Of a stretch of 64,000 nucleotides of DNA, positions 25,034-33,564 are shown piece by piece. The DNA comes from Saccharopolyspora_C sp040643635 (GTDB lineage: Bacteria > Actinomycetota > Actinomycetes > Mycobacteriales > Pseudonocardiaceae). The notes under the pieces are model-generated. The model had not been told where the DNA came from. It did not search any database and saw nothing but the letters and a program-made list of their open reading frames with translations. Positions within the stretch are counted from its first letter, which is position 1; each line of letters starts with the position of its first letter. The stretch lies in NCBI RefSeq assembly GCF_040643635.1, contig NZ_JBEYUS010000028.1:9558-73557 (forward strand). Direction: 5' to 3'. Made by a program: the position numbers and the translations under genes.

Positions 25034-25447
25034 ATGGCGGTGCGCACGCTCGACCACCGGCCGTTGCGCGGCGAACTCTCCGACTTCTCCGAAGGAGGAA
25101 CGCACGCGCTGGGCCGCGCCGGTGAACGGCTCGCGGCCCGGCACCTGGAAGAACTCGGCGTTGCGGTGCTCGCGCGGAATTGGCGGACCGCGCACGGCGA
25201 GCTCGACATCATCGGAACCGACGGGGACCTCGTGGTGTTCTGCGAGGTCAAGACCCGCTCCGGCATCGACTACGGGGCGCCGCTGAACGCGATCGGGCCG
25301 AACAAGATCAGGCGGCTGCGGGAACTGGCCAGGGCGTGGCTCGCGGAGCGGCGGCTGGTCGGCTGCCGGGTGCGGTTCGACGTCATCTCCATCCTGTGGC
25401 CGCCGAAGGGGCCGATCACCCTCGACCACCTGCCGGGGGTGTTCTGA
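25034..25447 (+). CDS. UPF0102 (YraN-like) putative nuclease
   Basis: A 137-residue protein of the YraN/UPF0102 family, a predicted PD-(D/E)XK nuclease fold. The key stretch is HGELDIIGTDGDLVVFCEVKTR, with Glu, Asp and ExK positions of that fold. GRAGERLAARHLEELGVAVLARNWR precedes it. ATG at 25034 has GGGAGGA upstream. It abuts yifB with no gap, and the order yraN-yifB-dprA is widely conserved and linked to DNA uptake or recombination. Its own biochemical role is unproven. Confidence 0.9.
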   Translation: MAVRTLDHRPLRGELSDFSEGGTHALGRAGERLAARHLEELGVAVLARNWRTAHGELDIIGTDGDLVVFCEVKTRSGIDYGAPLNAIGPNKIRRLRELARAWLAERRLVGCRVRFDVISILWPPKGPITLDHLPGVF

Positions 25448-26965
25448 ATGGCGCTGCGGCGGACCTGGGCCGTCGCGCTGTTCGGCGTGGACGGTCGGCT
25501 GGTCGAGATCGAAGCGGACGTGCGCCGGGGCGGGCTGCCGAACGTGCAGCTGCTCGGACTGCCGGACACGGCCCTGCAGGAAGCGAAGAACCGGGTGCGC
25601 GCCGCCGTGCAGAACTCCCGGGAGGACTGGCCGCAGAGCTGCGTGACGCTGGCGCTCTCGCCGGCCGCGCTGCCGAAGGCCGGGACCTCGTACGACCTGG
25701 CGCTGGCCTGCGCGGTGCTGGCGGGCGCCGAGCAGGTCCCGCCGCAGCTGCTCGAGGGCACGGTGCTGTTCGGCGAACTGGCGCTGGACGGCAGGCTCCG
25801 ATCGGTGCGCGGGCTGCTGCCCGCGCTGCTGGCGGCCCGGCGGGAAGGGGTGCGGCGGGCCGTCGTGCCGGTGGCGGGCCTGGCCGAAGGGCAGCTGGTG
25901 GACGGGCTGGAGGTGCTGGGCGCGCACGACCTCGCCGAGGTCGTCCGCTGGCTGCGCGGGCAGGCGGAGCTCGTGGACCACCCGGCGGAGTCGGCCACCG
26001 GGCCCGCCGTCGCCGCGGAGGACCTGGTGGACGTGCTGGGGCAGCCGGAGGCGCGGTGGGCGCTGGAGGTGGCCGCCGCGGGCGGGCACCACCTGCTGCT
26101 GGTCGGGCCGCCGGGTACCGGCAAGACGATGCTGGCGCGGCGGTTGGGCGGGTTGCTGCCGGACCTGACCCGGCAGGAGGCGCTGGAGGTCACCGCGATC
26201 CACTCGGTCGCCGGTGAGCTCGTCGGCGACGCCCCGCTGGTGGCCGCCCCGCCGTTCGTGGCGCCGCACCACTCCACGTCGGTGCCCGGCTTGATCGGCG
26301 GTGGATCGGGGCTCGCGCGACCGGGTGCGGTCAGCCGGGCGCACCGCGGCACGCTGTTCCTGGACGAGGCCTGCGAGTTCGGGCCGCAGCGGCTCGAAGC
26401 GCTGCGCACCGCGCTGGAGGAGGGCGAGGTCCGGTTGTCCCGGCGGGACGGCACGTTGCGCTACCCGGCGCGGTTCCAGCTGGTGCTGGCCACGAATCCG
26501 TGCCCGTGCGCCCCGGCGAGGGACGCCGACTGCCACTGCGCGCCGCAGGCGCGGCGCCGCTACTTCGGCAAGTTGTCCGGCCCGTTGCTGGACCGGGTCG
26601 ACCTGCGGGTGGACATGCGCCCGGTCACCGCGATGACGATGCGCGGTGGTGCGCCACCGGAGTCGTCGGAGGAGGTGCGGGCTCGGGTGTCGCGCGCGCG
26701 GTCGGTCGCCGCCGAGCGGTGGTCGGCGCGCGGGTGGCGGACCAACGGAGAGGTGCCGGGGCCGGTGCTGCGCCGCGAATTCGGCTTGCCGGGCAAGGTG
26801 ACCGCGCTGCTGGACCGCGGCCTGGACGCCGGTGCGGTCACCGCGCGCGGTGCCGATCGGTGCCTGCGGGTGGCGTGGACGCTGGCCGATCTGGACGGGC
26901 GGGAGCGGCCCGAGGCCGAGCACGTGGCCGCGGCGCTGGCGTTCCGGGAACGGAGGCCGGCATGA
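25448..26965 (+). CDS. YifB/ComM-family Mg-chelatase-like AAA+ ATPase
   Basis: A 505-residue protein with an N-terminal Lon-like domain (MALRRTWAVALFGVDGRLVE... LALSPAALPKAGTSYDLA), an AAA+ module with Walker A GPPGTGKT at 220-227, Walker B LFLDEACEFG, and a C-terminal Mg_chelatase_C region (RCLRVAWTLADLDG). The cysteine cluster NPCPCAP...DADCHC is typical. Homologues (ComM) are hexameric helicases that promote branch migration during natural transformation. It is placed between yraN and dprA, consistent with a DNA-processing role. Confidence 0.93.
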   Translation: MALRRTWAVALFGVDGRLVEIEADVRRGGLPNVQLLGLPDTALQEAKNRVRAAVQNSREDWPQSCVTLALSPAALPKAGTSYDLALACAVLAGAEQVPPQLLEGTVLFGELALDGRLRSVRGLLPALLAARREGVRRAVVPVAGLAEGQLVDGLEVLGAHDLAEVVRWLRGQAELVDHPAESATGPAVAAEDLVDVLGQPEARWALEVAAAGGHHLLLVGPPGTGKTMLARRLGGLLPDLTRQEALEVTAIHSVAGELVGDAPLVAAPPFVAPHHSTSVPGLIGGGSGLARPGAVSRAHRGTLFLDEACEFGPQRLEALRTALEEGEVRLSRRDGTLRYPARFQLVLATNPCPCAPARDADCHCAPQARRRYFGKLSGPLLDRVDLRVDMRPVTAMTMRGGAPPESSEEVRARVSRARSVAAERWSARGWRTNGEVPGPVLRREFGLPGKVTALLDRGLDAGAVTARGADRCLRVAWTLADLDGRERPEAEHVAAALAFRERRPA

Positions 26966-27062
26966 ACGGCTCGGTGCAAGTGGTGCGGACGTTGCACATC
27001 GATCGAGCACGGTGCGTTGATTCCGCGCCTGCGGCGGAATTCCGCGGCGAGCGAGGTGTCCG

Positions 27063-28208
27063 ATGACCGGCACGACGCGGGACGAGCGGCTCCGGGCGGC
27101 GCGCGCGTACCTCGCGGCGGTCGCCGAACCACCGGCACCCGCGCTGGCCGGATGCGTCGCCGAGCACGGCCCGATCAAGGTCGCCGACCTGGTGCGGCGC
27201 GGCGCCGCACCCGGAGCGGTGGCCGACGAGGTGGAGGCCCGCCGCGAGCACGTCTCCGGCGCCGAACTCCTCGCGGCCACCCGGAGCGCCGGGGCCCGGC
27301 TGCTGATCCCGGAGGACCCGGACTGGCCCGCGGAGCGGTTCGCACTGCTGACCGGAGCGGCCGAGATCGGGATTCCGGGCTTGGCCGCGCCGCTGGCCCT
27401 GTGGGTGCGGGGTCGGGCGGCACTCGGCCCGGCGCTGGCGTCCTCGGTGGCCGTGGTCGGGGCGCGGGCGGCCACCGGCTACGGCGAGCACTTGGCGGCG
27501 GAGCTCGGGCACGGCCTCGCCTCGTCCGGGGTCGCCGTGGTCTCCGGCGCGGCCTACGGGATCGACGGCGCGGCGCACCGCGGCGCGCTGGCGGCGGGCG
27601 GCACCACCGTCGCCTTCCTGGCGTGCGGCATCGACGTCGACTACCCGGCCGGGCACGGACGGCTGTTGCGGACGATCGCCGAGCAGGGACTGGTGGCCAC
27701 CGAGTACGCGCCGGGCACGACACCCCGACGGCACCGGTTCCTGGTGCGCAACCGGCTGATCGCCGCGAGCGGGCACGGCACCGTCGTCGTGGAGGCGGGG
27801 GCGCGCAGCGGGGCGGGCAACACCGCCAACACCACCGATGCGCTGGGGCTTCCGCTGATGGCGGTGCCGGGGCCGGTGACCTCCGCGAGCTCGGTGGGGT
27901 GCCACGACATGGTCCGCGCGGGCAAGGCGGTGCTGGTGACCTCCGCGGCCCAGGTGCTCGAAATGATCAATCCGCTCGGCTCGGCGCCACCGGTCGACCC
28001 GGTGGCCGTGGCGCGTCCCACCGATGCGCTGGAGCCGCGCGCACGGCGACTGCACGATGCGGTTCTTGCTTGCATCGGCGCCGATGCCGGCAGGCTGGCG
28101 CGCGAGTGCGGATTGCCGCTGCGCACGGTGCGCGCACTGCTGCCGGAACTGGAACTGGCCGGGCTGGTCGAGCGGAAGGAGGGCGGCTGGATCGCGACCG
28201 GCGGATGA
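27063..28208 (+). CDS. dprA: DNA-processing protein DprA
   Basis: DprA binds incoming single-stranded DNA and loads RecA. The 381-residue protein contains a SAM-like N-terminal region, the Rossmann-like core with VVGARAATGYGEHLAAELGH and VVSGAAYGIDGAAHRGAL, the RNRLIAASGHGTVVVEAGARSG segment, and a C-terminal winged helix (ACIGADAGRLARECGLPLRT). These are all diagnostic. The ATG start is preceded by GAGCGAGGTG. A 97-bp gap separates it from yifB. Confidence 0.95.
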   Translation: MTGTTRDERLRAARAYLAAVAEPPAPALAGCVAEHGPIKVADLVRRGAAPGAVADEVEARREHVSGAELLAATRSAGARLLIPEDPDWPAERFALLTGAAEIGIPGLAAPLALWVRGRAALGPALASSVAVVGARAATGYGEHLAAELGHGLASSGVAVVSGAAYGIDGAAHRGALAAGGTTVAFLACGIDVDYPAGHGRLLRTIAEQGLVATEYAPGTTPRRHRFLVRNRLIAASGHGTVVVEAGARSGAGNTANTTDALGLPLMAVPGPVTSASSVGCHDMVRAGKAVLVTSAAQVLEMINPLGSAPPVDPVAVARPTDALEPRARRLHDAVLACIGADAGRLARECGLPLRTVRALLPELELAGLVERKEGGWIATGG

Positions 28209-28299
28209 ACGGTCCGCGATCCGCGCGCGGCGCCGATGGGAGCGTGTTCACGGCGTGGCCCCCTTGACCGGACCCCGTCCAGAAGCGAGCGTTTGCGTT

Positions 28300-29277
28300 A
28301 TGGAACGCACACGGTCCGGCACGACCGCGAGAACCGACCTGCGGGCGGCTCGGGCGGCGTTGCCCGCCGAGCTGGGCGATGCCGTGGACCGGTTCCAGCG
28401 GCATCTCGCCGCCGAGCGCGGTCTTTCGGAGCACACCGTGCGGGCCTACCTCGGAGACGTGACCTCGCTGCTGGCCGGCGTCACCGCGCACGCCGGCCCC
28501 GGCGCGGGCCTGGACGCGGTGACCCTGCCCGCGCTGCGGTCCTGGCTCGCCGGGCAGCACGCCCAGGGCAGCAGCCGGGCGACGCTGGCCCGCCGGGCGG
28601 CGTCCGTGCGGACCTTCACCGCTTGGGCGCACCGCACCGGCCTGCTGGCCGCGGACCCGGGGCCGCGGCTGGCCGCCCCGGGCAAGCACCGCTCGCTGCC
28701 CGCGGTGCTGCGCGCCGACCAGGCCGATTCGGCGATGGCGGCCTCGGCGGCCGGTGCCGAGCAGGGCGACCCGGTCGCGCTGCGCGACCACGCACTGCTG
28801 GAACTCCTGTACGCGAGTGGCGTCAGGGTCGCGGAGCTGTGCGGTCTCGATCTCGATGACCTCGATCGCGAGCGCAGGCTGCTGCGGGTGCTGGGCAAGG
28901 GCAGGCGGGAACGAGCCGTGCCGTTCGGCGTACCAGCCGATGCGGCACTGGAACGGTGGCTGTCGGCGGGACGGCCCGCGCTGTGCACCGACCGGTCCGG
29001 GCCCGCGGTCTTCCTCGGCGCCCGCGGCGGGAGGTTGGACCAGCGCATGGCCCGCCGGGTCGTGCACGACGCCGTGCGGTCCGTGCCCGGCGCGGCCGAC
29101 CTCGGTCCGCACGGGCTGCGTCATTCGGCTGCGACCCATCTGCTCGAAGGAGGAGCAGACCTACGTAGCGTTCAGGAGTTGCTTGGTCACGCTACGCTCG
29201 CAACGACCCAGCTTTACACCCACGTGACCGTCGACCGGCTGAAGGCGATTCATGACCGAACCCACCCCCGTTCCTGA
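28300..29277 (+). CDS. xerC: Tyrosine recombinase XerC
   Basis: XerC with XerD resolves chromosome dimers at dif. The 325-residue enzyme has an N-terminal core-binding domain (VDRFQRHLAAERGLSEHTVR) and a catalytic domain with all active-site residues: Arg176 (GVRVAEL), Lys200 (GKGRRE), His271 and Arg274 (HGLRHS), His297 (LLGHAT) and nucleophile Tyr306 (TQLYTHV). A polar 25-residue N-terminal extension is present. The 3' end overlaps whiG by 26 bp. It is a chromosomal housekeeping recombinase rather than part of an integrated element, since the flanks are syntenic core genes. Confidence 0.94.
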   Translation: MERTRSGTTARTDLRAARAALPAELGDAVDRFQRHLAAERGLSEHTVRAYLGDVTSLLAGVTAHAGPGAGLDAVTLPALRSWLAGQHAQGSSRATLARRAASVRTFTAWAHRTGLLAADPGPRLAAPGKHRSLPAVLRADQADSAMAASAAGAEQGDPVALRDHALLELLYASGVRVAELCGLDLDDLDRERRLLRVLGKGRRERAVPFGVPADAALERWLSAGRPALCTDRSGPAVFLGARGGRLDQRMARRVVHDAVRSVPGAADLGPHGLRHSAATHLLEGGADLRSVQELLGHATLATTQLYTHVTVDRLKAIHDRTHPRS

Positions 29278-30346
29278 CGACGCCGGGGGCGGTGCCCGCA
29301 CCGTGGCCACGGAAGCGACATCGAGATCGACGTCGTCGAGGACGAATCTCCCCGGCGAGCCGACCGCGCAGCGCAGCCGAAACGGCCGTGGCACGGGCTC
29401 CGCGACCAACGGCGCGAAGGTCAACGGCAGCCGGCAGTCCGAGGGCGCGGCCGCTTCCGAGCGGGCCGCGTCGCAGCCGGAGCGCGCCACCCGATCCAGG
29501 GGCGACCAGGAGGCTGACGCGGCGAAGCCGCCGGTGTCCGCACGCCTGCCGTACCTGGTGCCGGACGACCAGCGCAGCGCCGACGAGGTCGAAGCGGGCA
29601 TCGTCGCGCTGTGGCAGGCCTTCGGCGAACACCGCGACCAGGGCCTGCGGGACCGCCTGGTGCTGCACTACGCGCCGCTGGTCAAGTACGTCGCGGGCCG
29701 GGTCGGCACCGGGCTGCCCTCGCACGTCGAGGTCTCCGACCTGGTGCAGTCCGGGATATTCGGCCTGGTCGACGCGATCGAGAAGTTCGAGCCGGAACGC
29801 GGCCTGAAGTTCGAGACTTACGCGATGCAGCGGATCCGGGGCGCCATCCTGGACGACCTGCGCGCGCAGGACTGGGTGCCGCGCTCGGTCCGCAGCCGCG
29901 CCCGCGACCTGGAGCGTGCGCTGGAGCGGCTCGAAGCGAAGCTGCAGCGGCACGCCACCGACGTGGAGCTGGCCGACGAGCTCGACGTCTCCGCCGACGA
30001 GCTGCACGAGCTGTTCGCGCAGCTGCAGATGACCAGCGTCGTCGCGCTCGACGACCTGATCAGCGTCGGCTGGGGCGGCACCGCTTCACTGGCCGAGACG
30101 CTGCCCGACGACCGTGCCGAAGACCCGGTGGCCGCCCTGGTCGACCGGGACAGCCGCAGGCAGCTCGCGGAGGCGGTGGAGCGGCTCAGCGACCGCGACC
30201 GGGTCGTGGTCACGCTCTACTACTTCGAGAACCTGACCCTCGCCGAGATCGGCAAGGTCCTCGGAGTCACCGAGTCCCGGGTCTGCCAGCTGCACACCCG
30301 CGCGGTCCTGCGGCTGCGCAGCAAGCTCACCGAACCGCAGGGGTGA
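29252..30346 (+). CDS. whiG: WhiG/FliA-type RNA polymerase sigma factor
   Basis: A sigma-28-like factor, which in Streptomyces starts sporulation of aerial hyphae. The 364 residues comprise a polar Ser/Arg/Glu-rich N-terminal extension of about 90 residues, then region 2 (LVLHYAPLVKYVAGRVGTGL, SDLVQSGIFGLVDAIEKFEP, FETYAMQRIRGAILDDLR), region 3 (DLERALERLEAKLQR) and region 4 with the helix-turn-helix LTLAEIGKVLGVTESRVCQL. The extension makes it longer than Streptomyces WhiG (about 280). ATG at 29252 has GAAGG upstream and overlaps xerC by 26 bp. The 3' end overlaps the convergent M23 gene by 20 bp. Confidence 0.93.
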   Translation: MTEPTPVPDDAGGGARTVATEATSRSTSSRTNLPGEPTAQRSRNGRGTGSATNGAKVNGSRQSEGAAASERAASQPERATRSRGDQEADAAKPPVSARLPYLVPDDQRSADEVEAGIVALWQAFGEHRDQGLRDRLVLHYAPLVKYVAGRVGTGLPSHVEVSDLVQSGIFGLVDAIEKFEPERGLKFETYAMQRIRGAILDDLRAQDWVPRSVRSRARDLERALERLEAKLQRHATDVELADELDVSADELHELFAQLQMTSVVALDDLISVGWGGTASLAETLPDDRAEDPVAALVDRDSRRQLAEAVERLSDRDRVVVTLYYFENLTLAEIGKVLGVTESRVCQLHTRAVLRLRSKLTEPQG

Positions 30347-31070
30347 GCTCGGCGGCCGGGCGGGGCTCGCCGGACCACGGCAGCAACCGGACCTCGCCGC
30401 CGCCGAGCAGCAGCAGCGGGTCCAGGTAGCGCCCGCCGCGGAGAGCACCCCAGTGCAGGCAGGCCGGTGCCGCACAACCGGGATGCCCCGGCTCCAGCAG
30501 GCCGAGCGGCGTGCCCGCCTCGACCCGCCCGCCGGGCTCGACCAGGGCCCGGACCGGTTCGTAGGTGGTGCGCAACCCACCGGCGTGCTCGACCGACACC
30601 AGCGGCCGGCCCGCGACGACACCGGCGAAGCGCACCACGCCGGGCCCGGCGGCGAGCACCACGTCCCCGGGCGCCCCGGCCAGGTCCACGCCCCGGTGGC
30701 CGGGACCGTAGGCGGTGGTCGGCGGCTGGAACGGCCGCGACACCGCGGAACCGGGCGACGGCAGGAGGAACCCGGAAGCGCCTCCGGAAGTGCCCGCGGC
30801 TTCGACGGGCGGCGGCCGGGGATCGGACGCGGCGGGACCGGCCGCCTCCGCGGAGACCGGCACGACCGCCGGCGGCAGCGATACCGGCAGCGGCGATACC
30901 GGCAGCAGCGCCGCCGGCAGCAGCGCCACGGGGATGAGCGCCACGGGGAGCAGCGCATGCAGCAGCGCGAGCGCGGAGGTCCTCCCCGCGTGGCGCGCAC
31001 GGGCCTGCGCGGAGCGCCCGGCACGTCGGTCACCAGGGCAGGAGCGGAGTTTCCGGGGGAGCGGCAGCAT
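30327..31070 (-). CDS. M23-family (LytM-like) peptidoglycan peptidase
   Basis: A 247-residue exported protein: a basic N-terminus, a long hydrophobic Leu/Ala/Pro/Val segment at about 34-65 (signal or anchor), then an M23 domain. The zinc motif HRGVDLAG (HxxxD) is present. The usual second motif HxH reads CLHWG, so the first (catalytic) His is replaced by Cys while the zinc-binding His remains. Activity may be reduced or altered. The domain is expected outside the membrane, acting on or sensing the cell wall. It is convergent with whiG (20-bp overlap) and divergent from rpsB. Confidence 0.85.
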   Translation of the reverse strand: MLPLPRKLRSCPGDRRAGRSAQARARHAGRTSALALLHALLPVALIPVALLPAALLPVSPLPVSLPPAVVPVSAEAAGPAASDPRPPPVEAAGTSGGASGFLLPSPGSAVSRPFQPPTTAYGPGHRGVDLAGAPGDVVLAAGPGVVRFAGVVAGRPLVSVEHAGGLRTTYEPVRALVEPGGRVEAGTPLGLLEPGHPGCAAPACLHWGALRGGRYLDPLLLLGGGEVRLLPWSGEPRPAAELTPAVR

Positions 31071-31122
31071 GGTTCAACCCTGACCGGTGCCGTCCGCCGC
31101 CGACAGGGTCGATCCGGGAATC

Positions 31123-31150
31123 TGTGGACGGATCGGCGACCTGTGGACAA
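31123..31150 (-). promoter_or_regulatory. Pair of DnaA-box-like sites between the M23 gene and rpsB
   Basis: On the minus strand, TTGTCCACA (31150-31142) and CCGTCCACA (31131-31123) are spaced 19 nt, flanked as at 24907-24934 (GAGTTGTCCACAGG ... CGATCC ... CACAGATT). The copy is inverted relative to the first and 6.2 kb away. Confidence 0.5.
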
Positions 31151-31186
31151 CTCGTGACCGCGCCCGGAGGGGCTTTGCCGGTCGAG

Positions 31187-31192
31187 TACACT
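31187..31192 (+). promoter_or_regulatory. Putative -10 box for rpsB
   Basis: TACACT (TANNNT type) lies in the 453-bp divergent gap 31071-31523 and would give an rpsB leader of about 325 nt. No good -35 is seen. The gap otherwise holds the DnaA-box-like pair and a leader hairpin. Confidence 0.3.
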
Positions 31193-31476
31193 GTGACCGC
31201 GGTTTCGTGTGCGCACGGATCCGACTTCGCGTGTCCGCGCGTCGCCACCGGGATCCCGATCGGGTCGGAGCACGACCGGCTCGGGAACCGACAACTCCAG
31301 CTCCCGCGACGCTCGACGGCGTCGACCTCCCGGCACGACCGGGAACGGGGAGCGGGTTCGCCGGTCCGGTGCGGCAGCGGTGCCCTCGAGGTCCCGGCCG
31401 TCGAGGCCAGGGTGAGGGCATCGAACACGGGCACCAGGGCGGCAGGCCACCCGGCTCGCCGCGAGAACCGAAACCC

Positions 31477-31497
31477 GCGCACCGCTCGGCGGTGCGC
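31477..31497 (+). promoter_or_regulatory. Hairpin in the rpsB leader
   Basis: GCGCACCG and CGGTGCGC form an 8-bp stem with a 5-nt loop, ending 26 nt before the rpsB ATG. It could be an S2-binding autoregulatory structure, but this rests on position alone. Confidence 0.3.
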
Positions 31498-31523
31498 CCG
31501 ACACAAGAGGTGCGAACAAGGCC

Positions 31524-32351
31524 ATGGCCGTCGTCACCATGAAGCAGCTGCTCGACAGCGGCGTGCACTTCGGGCACCAGACCCGGCGCTGGAACCCGAA
31601 GATGAAGCGCTACATCTTCACCGAGCGCAACGGCATCTACATCATCGACCTGCAGCAGACGCTGTCGTACATCGACGCGGCGTACGACTTCGTCAAGCAG
31701 ACGGTCGCGCACGGCGGGACGATCCTGTTCGTCGGCACCAAGAAGCAGGCGCAGGAAGCGATCGCGGAGCAGTCGCTGCGCGTCGGCATGCCCTACGTGA
31801 ACCAGCGCTGGCTGGGCGGCATGCTCACGAACTTCCAGACGGTGCACCGCCGTCTCCAGCGGCTCAAGGAGCTGGAGGCGATGGAGCAGACCGGCGGCTT
31901 CGAGGGGCGCACCAAGAAGGAAATCTTGATGCTGACCCGCGAGAAGGACAAGCTGGAGAAGACCCTCGGCGGCATCCGCGACATGTCCAAGATCCCCAGC
32001 GCCGTCTGGATCGTGGACACGAAGAAGGAGCACATCGCCGTCGGTGAGGCTCGCAAGCTGAACATCCCGGTCGTCGCGATCCTGGACACCAACTGCGACC
32101 CGGACGAGGTCGACTACCCGATCCCGGGCAACGACGACGCGATCCGCTCCGCCGCGCTGCTGACCCGCGTGGTCGCCGACGGTGTCGCCGCCGGCCTGAT
32201 GGCCCGCAGCGGCCGCGGCAACGGCGCTGCCGAGGGCGAGGAGAAGCCCCAGCCGACCGGCGAGGAGCCGCTGCCCGAGTGGGAGCAGCAGCTGCTCACC
32301 ACCGGCTCCGACGAGGGTGCGGCGAAGGCCGACGAGCCCGCCCAGTCCTGA
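31524..32351 (+). CDS. rpsB: 30S ribosomal protein S2
   Basis: S2 joins late in 30S assembly and binds S1 where that protein is present. The 275 residues match throughout: MAVVTMKQLLDSGVHFGHQT, RRWNPKMKRYIFTERNGIYI, QRWLGGMLTNFQTV and PVVAILDTNCDPDEVDYPIP. The C-terminal 45 residues are an acidic Glu/Ala/Pro-rich extension. The ribosome site is weak (AAGG at 4 nt). It is followed by a hairpin and tsf, the usual pairing. Confidence 0.98.
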   Translation: MAVVTMKQLLDSGVHFGHQTRRWNPKMKRYIFTERNGIYIIDLQQTLSYIDAAYDFVKQTVAHGGTILFVGTKKQAQEAIAEQSLRVGMPYVNQRWLGGMLTNFQTVHRRLQRLKELEAMEQTGGFEGRTKKEILMLTREKDKLEKTLGGIRDMSKIPSAVWIVDTKKEHIAVGEARKLNIPVVAILDTNCDPDEVDYPIPGNDDAIRSAALLTRVVADGVAAGLMARSGRGNGAAEGEEKPQPTGEEPLPEWEQQLLTTGSDEGAAKADEPAQS

Positions 32352-32358
32352 TCTCGAC

Positions 32359-32389
32359 CGTGCCGGTCACCCTCGCGGTGACCGGCACG
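32359..32389 (+). terminator. Hairpin between rpsB and tsf
   Basis: A perfect 13-bp stem, CGTGCCGGTCACC and GGTGACCGGCACG with a 5-nt loop, starts 8 nt after the rpsB stop. It may be a partial terminator that lowers tsf expression relative to rpsB. No T-run. Confidence 0.6.
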
Positions 32390-32558
32390 ATCATCGGGCC
32401 ACCCGGCCGCACCGCGAGCCGGGGCCCTGCGGCGGCGGGCGTCGAGCACGACCCGCCGCCCATTCGCGTCGCGAGCGGCCGCGGACGCACGTGCTGCCTC
32501 CGCTGCCGCCGCTGATCTTCCGCTGTGCACACATTCCGAAAAAGGACGGACCCGCACG

Positions 32559-33374
32559 ATGGCGAACTACACTGCGGCCGACGTCAAGCGTCTCCGTGAC
32601 CTGACCGGCGCCGGCATGATGGACTGCAAGAAGGCCCTCACCGAGACCGACGGGGACTTCGACAAGGCCGTGGAGGTCCTGCGCATCAAGGGTGCCAAGG
32701 ACATCGGCAAGCGCGCCGAGCGCTCCGCCGCCGAGGGCCTCGTCGCCGCCGCGGGCGGTGCGATGATCGAGCTGAACAGCGAGACGGACTTCGTCGCCAA
32801 GAACGACGAGTTCATCGCGCTGGCCGACAAGGTCGTCGAGGCCGCGAAGGCCGCGAACTCCTCCGACCTGGAGACGGTCAAGGCCGCCCCGCTGGGCGAC
32901 AAGACCATCGGTGAGGCCGTGCAGGAGCTCGCCGTCAAGATCGGCGAGAAGCTGGAGCTGCGCCGCGTCGTCGTCTTCGACGGCCAGGTGACCACCTACC
33001 TGCACCGCCGCGCCGCGGACCTCCCGCCGGCCGTGGGCGTGCTGGTCGAGTACACCGGCTCCGACGAGGACGCCGCGCGCAACGCCGCGATGCAGGTGGC
33101 GGCCCTGAAGGCCACCTACCTCAGCCGCGACGACGTCCCGGCGGACGTGGTGGCCAACGAGCGCCGCATCGCCGAGGAGACCGCGCGCGCGGAGAACAAG
33201 CCGGAGCAGGCCCTCCCGAAGATCATCGAGGGTCGCCTGAACGGCTTCTTCAAGGAGAACGTGCTGCTCGACCAGCCGTCGGTGCAGGACAACAAGAAGA
33301 CCGTCAAGGCCCTGCTGGACGAGGCAGGCGTGACCCTGACCCGCTTCGCGCGGTTCGAGGTCGGCCAGGCCTGA
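32559..33374 (+). CDS. tsf: Translation elongation factor Ts
   Basis: EF-Ts is the nucleotide exchange factor of EF-Tu. The 271-residue protein has the N-terminal UBA-like domain (YTAADVKRLRDLTGAGMMDC, KKALTETDGDFDKAVEVLR), the core with LNSETDFVAKNDEF and a C-terminal dimerisation segment (EGRLNGFFKENVLLDQPSVQ). ATG at 32559 has AAAGGACG upstream. A 207-bp gap with a hairpin separates it from rpsB. Confidence 0.98.
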   Translation: MANYTAADVKRLRDLTGAGMMDCKKALTETDGDFDKAVEVLRIKGAKDIGKRAERSAAEGLVAAAGGAMIELNSETDFVAKNDEFIALADKVVEAAKAANSSDLETVKAAPLGDKTIGEAVQELAVKIGEKLELRRVVVFDGQVTTYLHRRAADLPPAVGVLVEYTGSDEDAARNAAMQVAALKATYLSRDDVPADVVANERRIAEETARAENKPEQALPKIIEGRLNGFFKENVLLDQPSVQDNKKTVKALLDEAGVTLTRFARFEVGQA

Positions 33375-33381
33375 TCCCTCC

Positions 33382-33413
33382 CGGCGCGGCGGTCCTCCGA
33401 TCGCCGCGCCGGT
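33382..33413 (+). terminator. Terminator of tsf
   Basis: Perfect 11-bp stem, CCGGCGCGGCG and CGCCGCGCCGG with a 10-nt loop, 7 nt after the stop. A second, imperfect hairpin (CGCCCCGCC ... GGGCGGGGCG) follows at about 33464-33501, before pyrH. Confidence 0.6.
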
Positions 33414-33564
33414 TCCGCGTCGCCGCCACCGGACGATCCCGGTGGCGGGGTTCGCGACCCGCACGCCCCGCCTCCGCCCAGTGGGAGGGCGGGGCGTTCG
33501 CGCAGCGCAGCACAGGTGGTGCTGCACGATCACCGTGGAACAACGGCCCTCCGGGAGGAACCCA

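Noticed and set aside
28300..29277. Tyrosine recombinase as a sign of an integrated element
   Set aside because: It has the XerC layout and sits in the conserved dprA-xerC-whiG order; no attachment sites or phage genes flank it.
31087..31542. Plus-strand open frame across the rpsB leader
   Set aside because: It runs into rpsB in another frame, has no ribosome site and covers the DnaA-box pair and leader hairpin.
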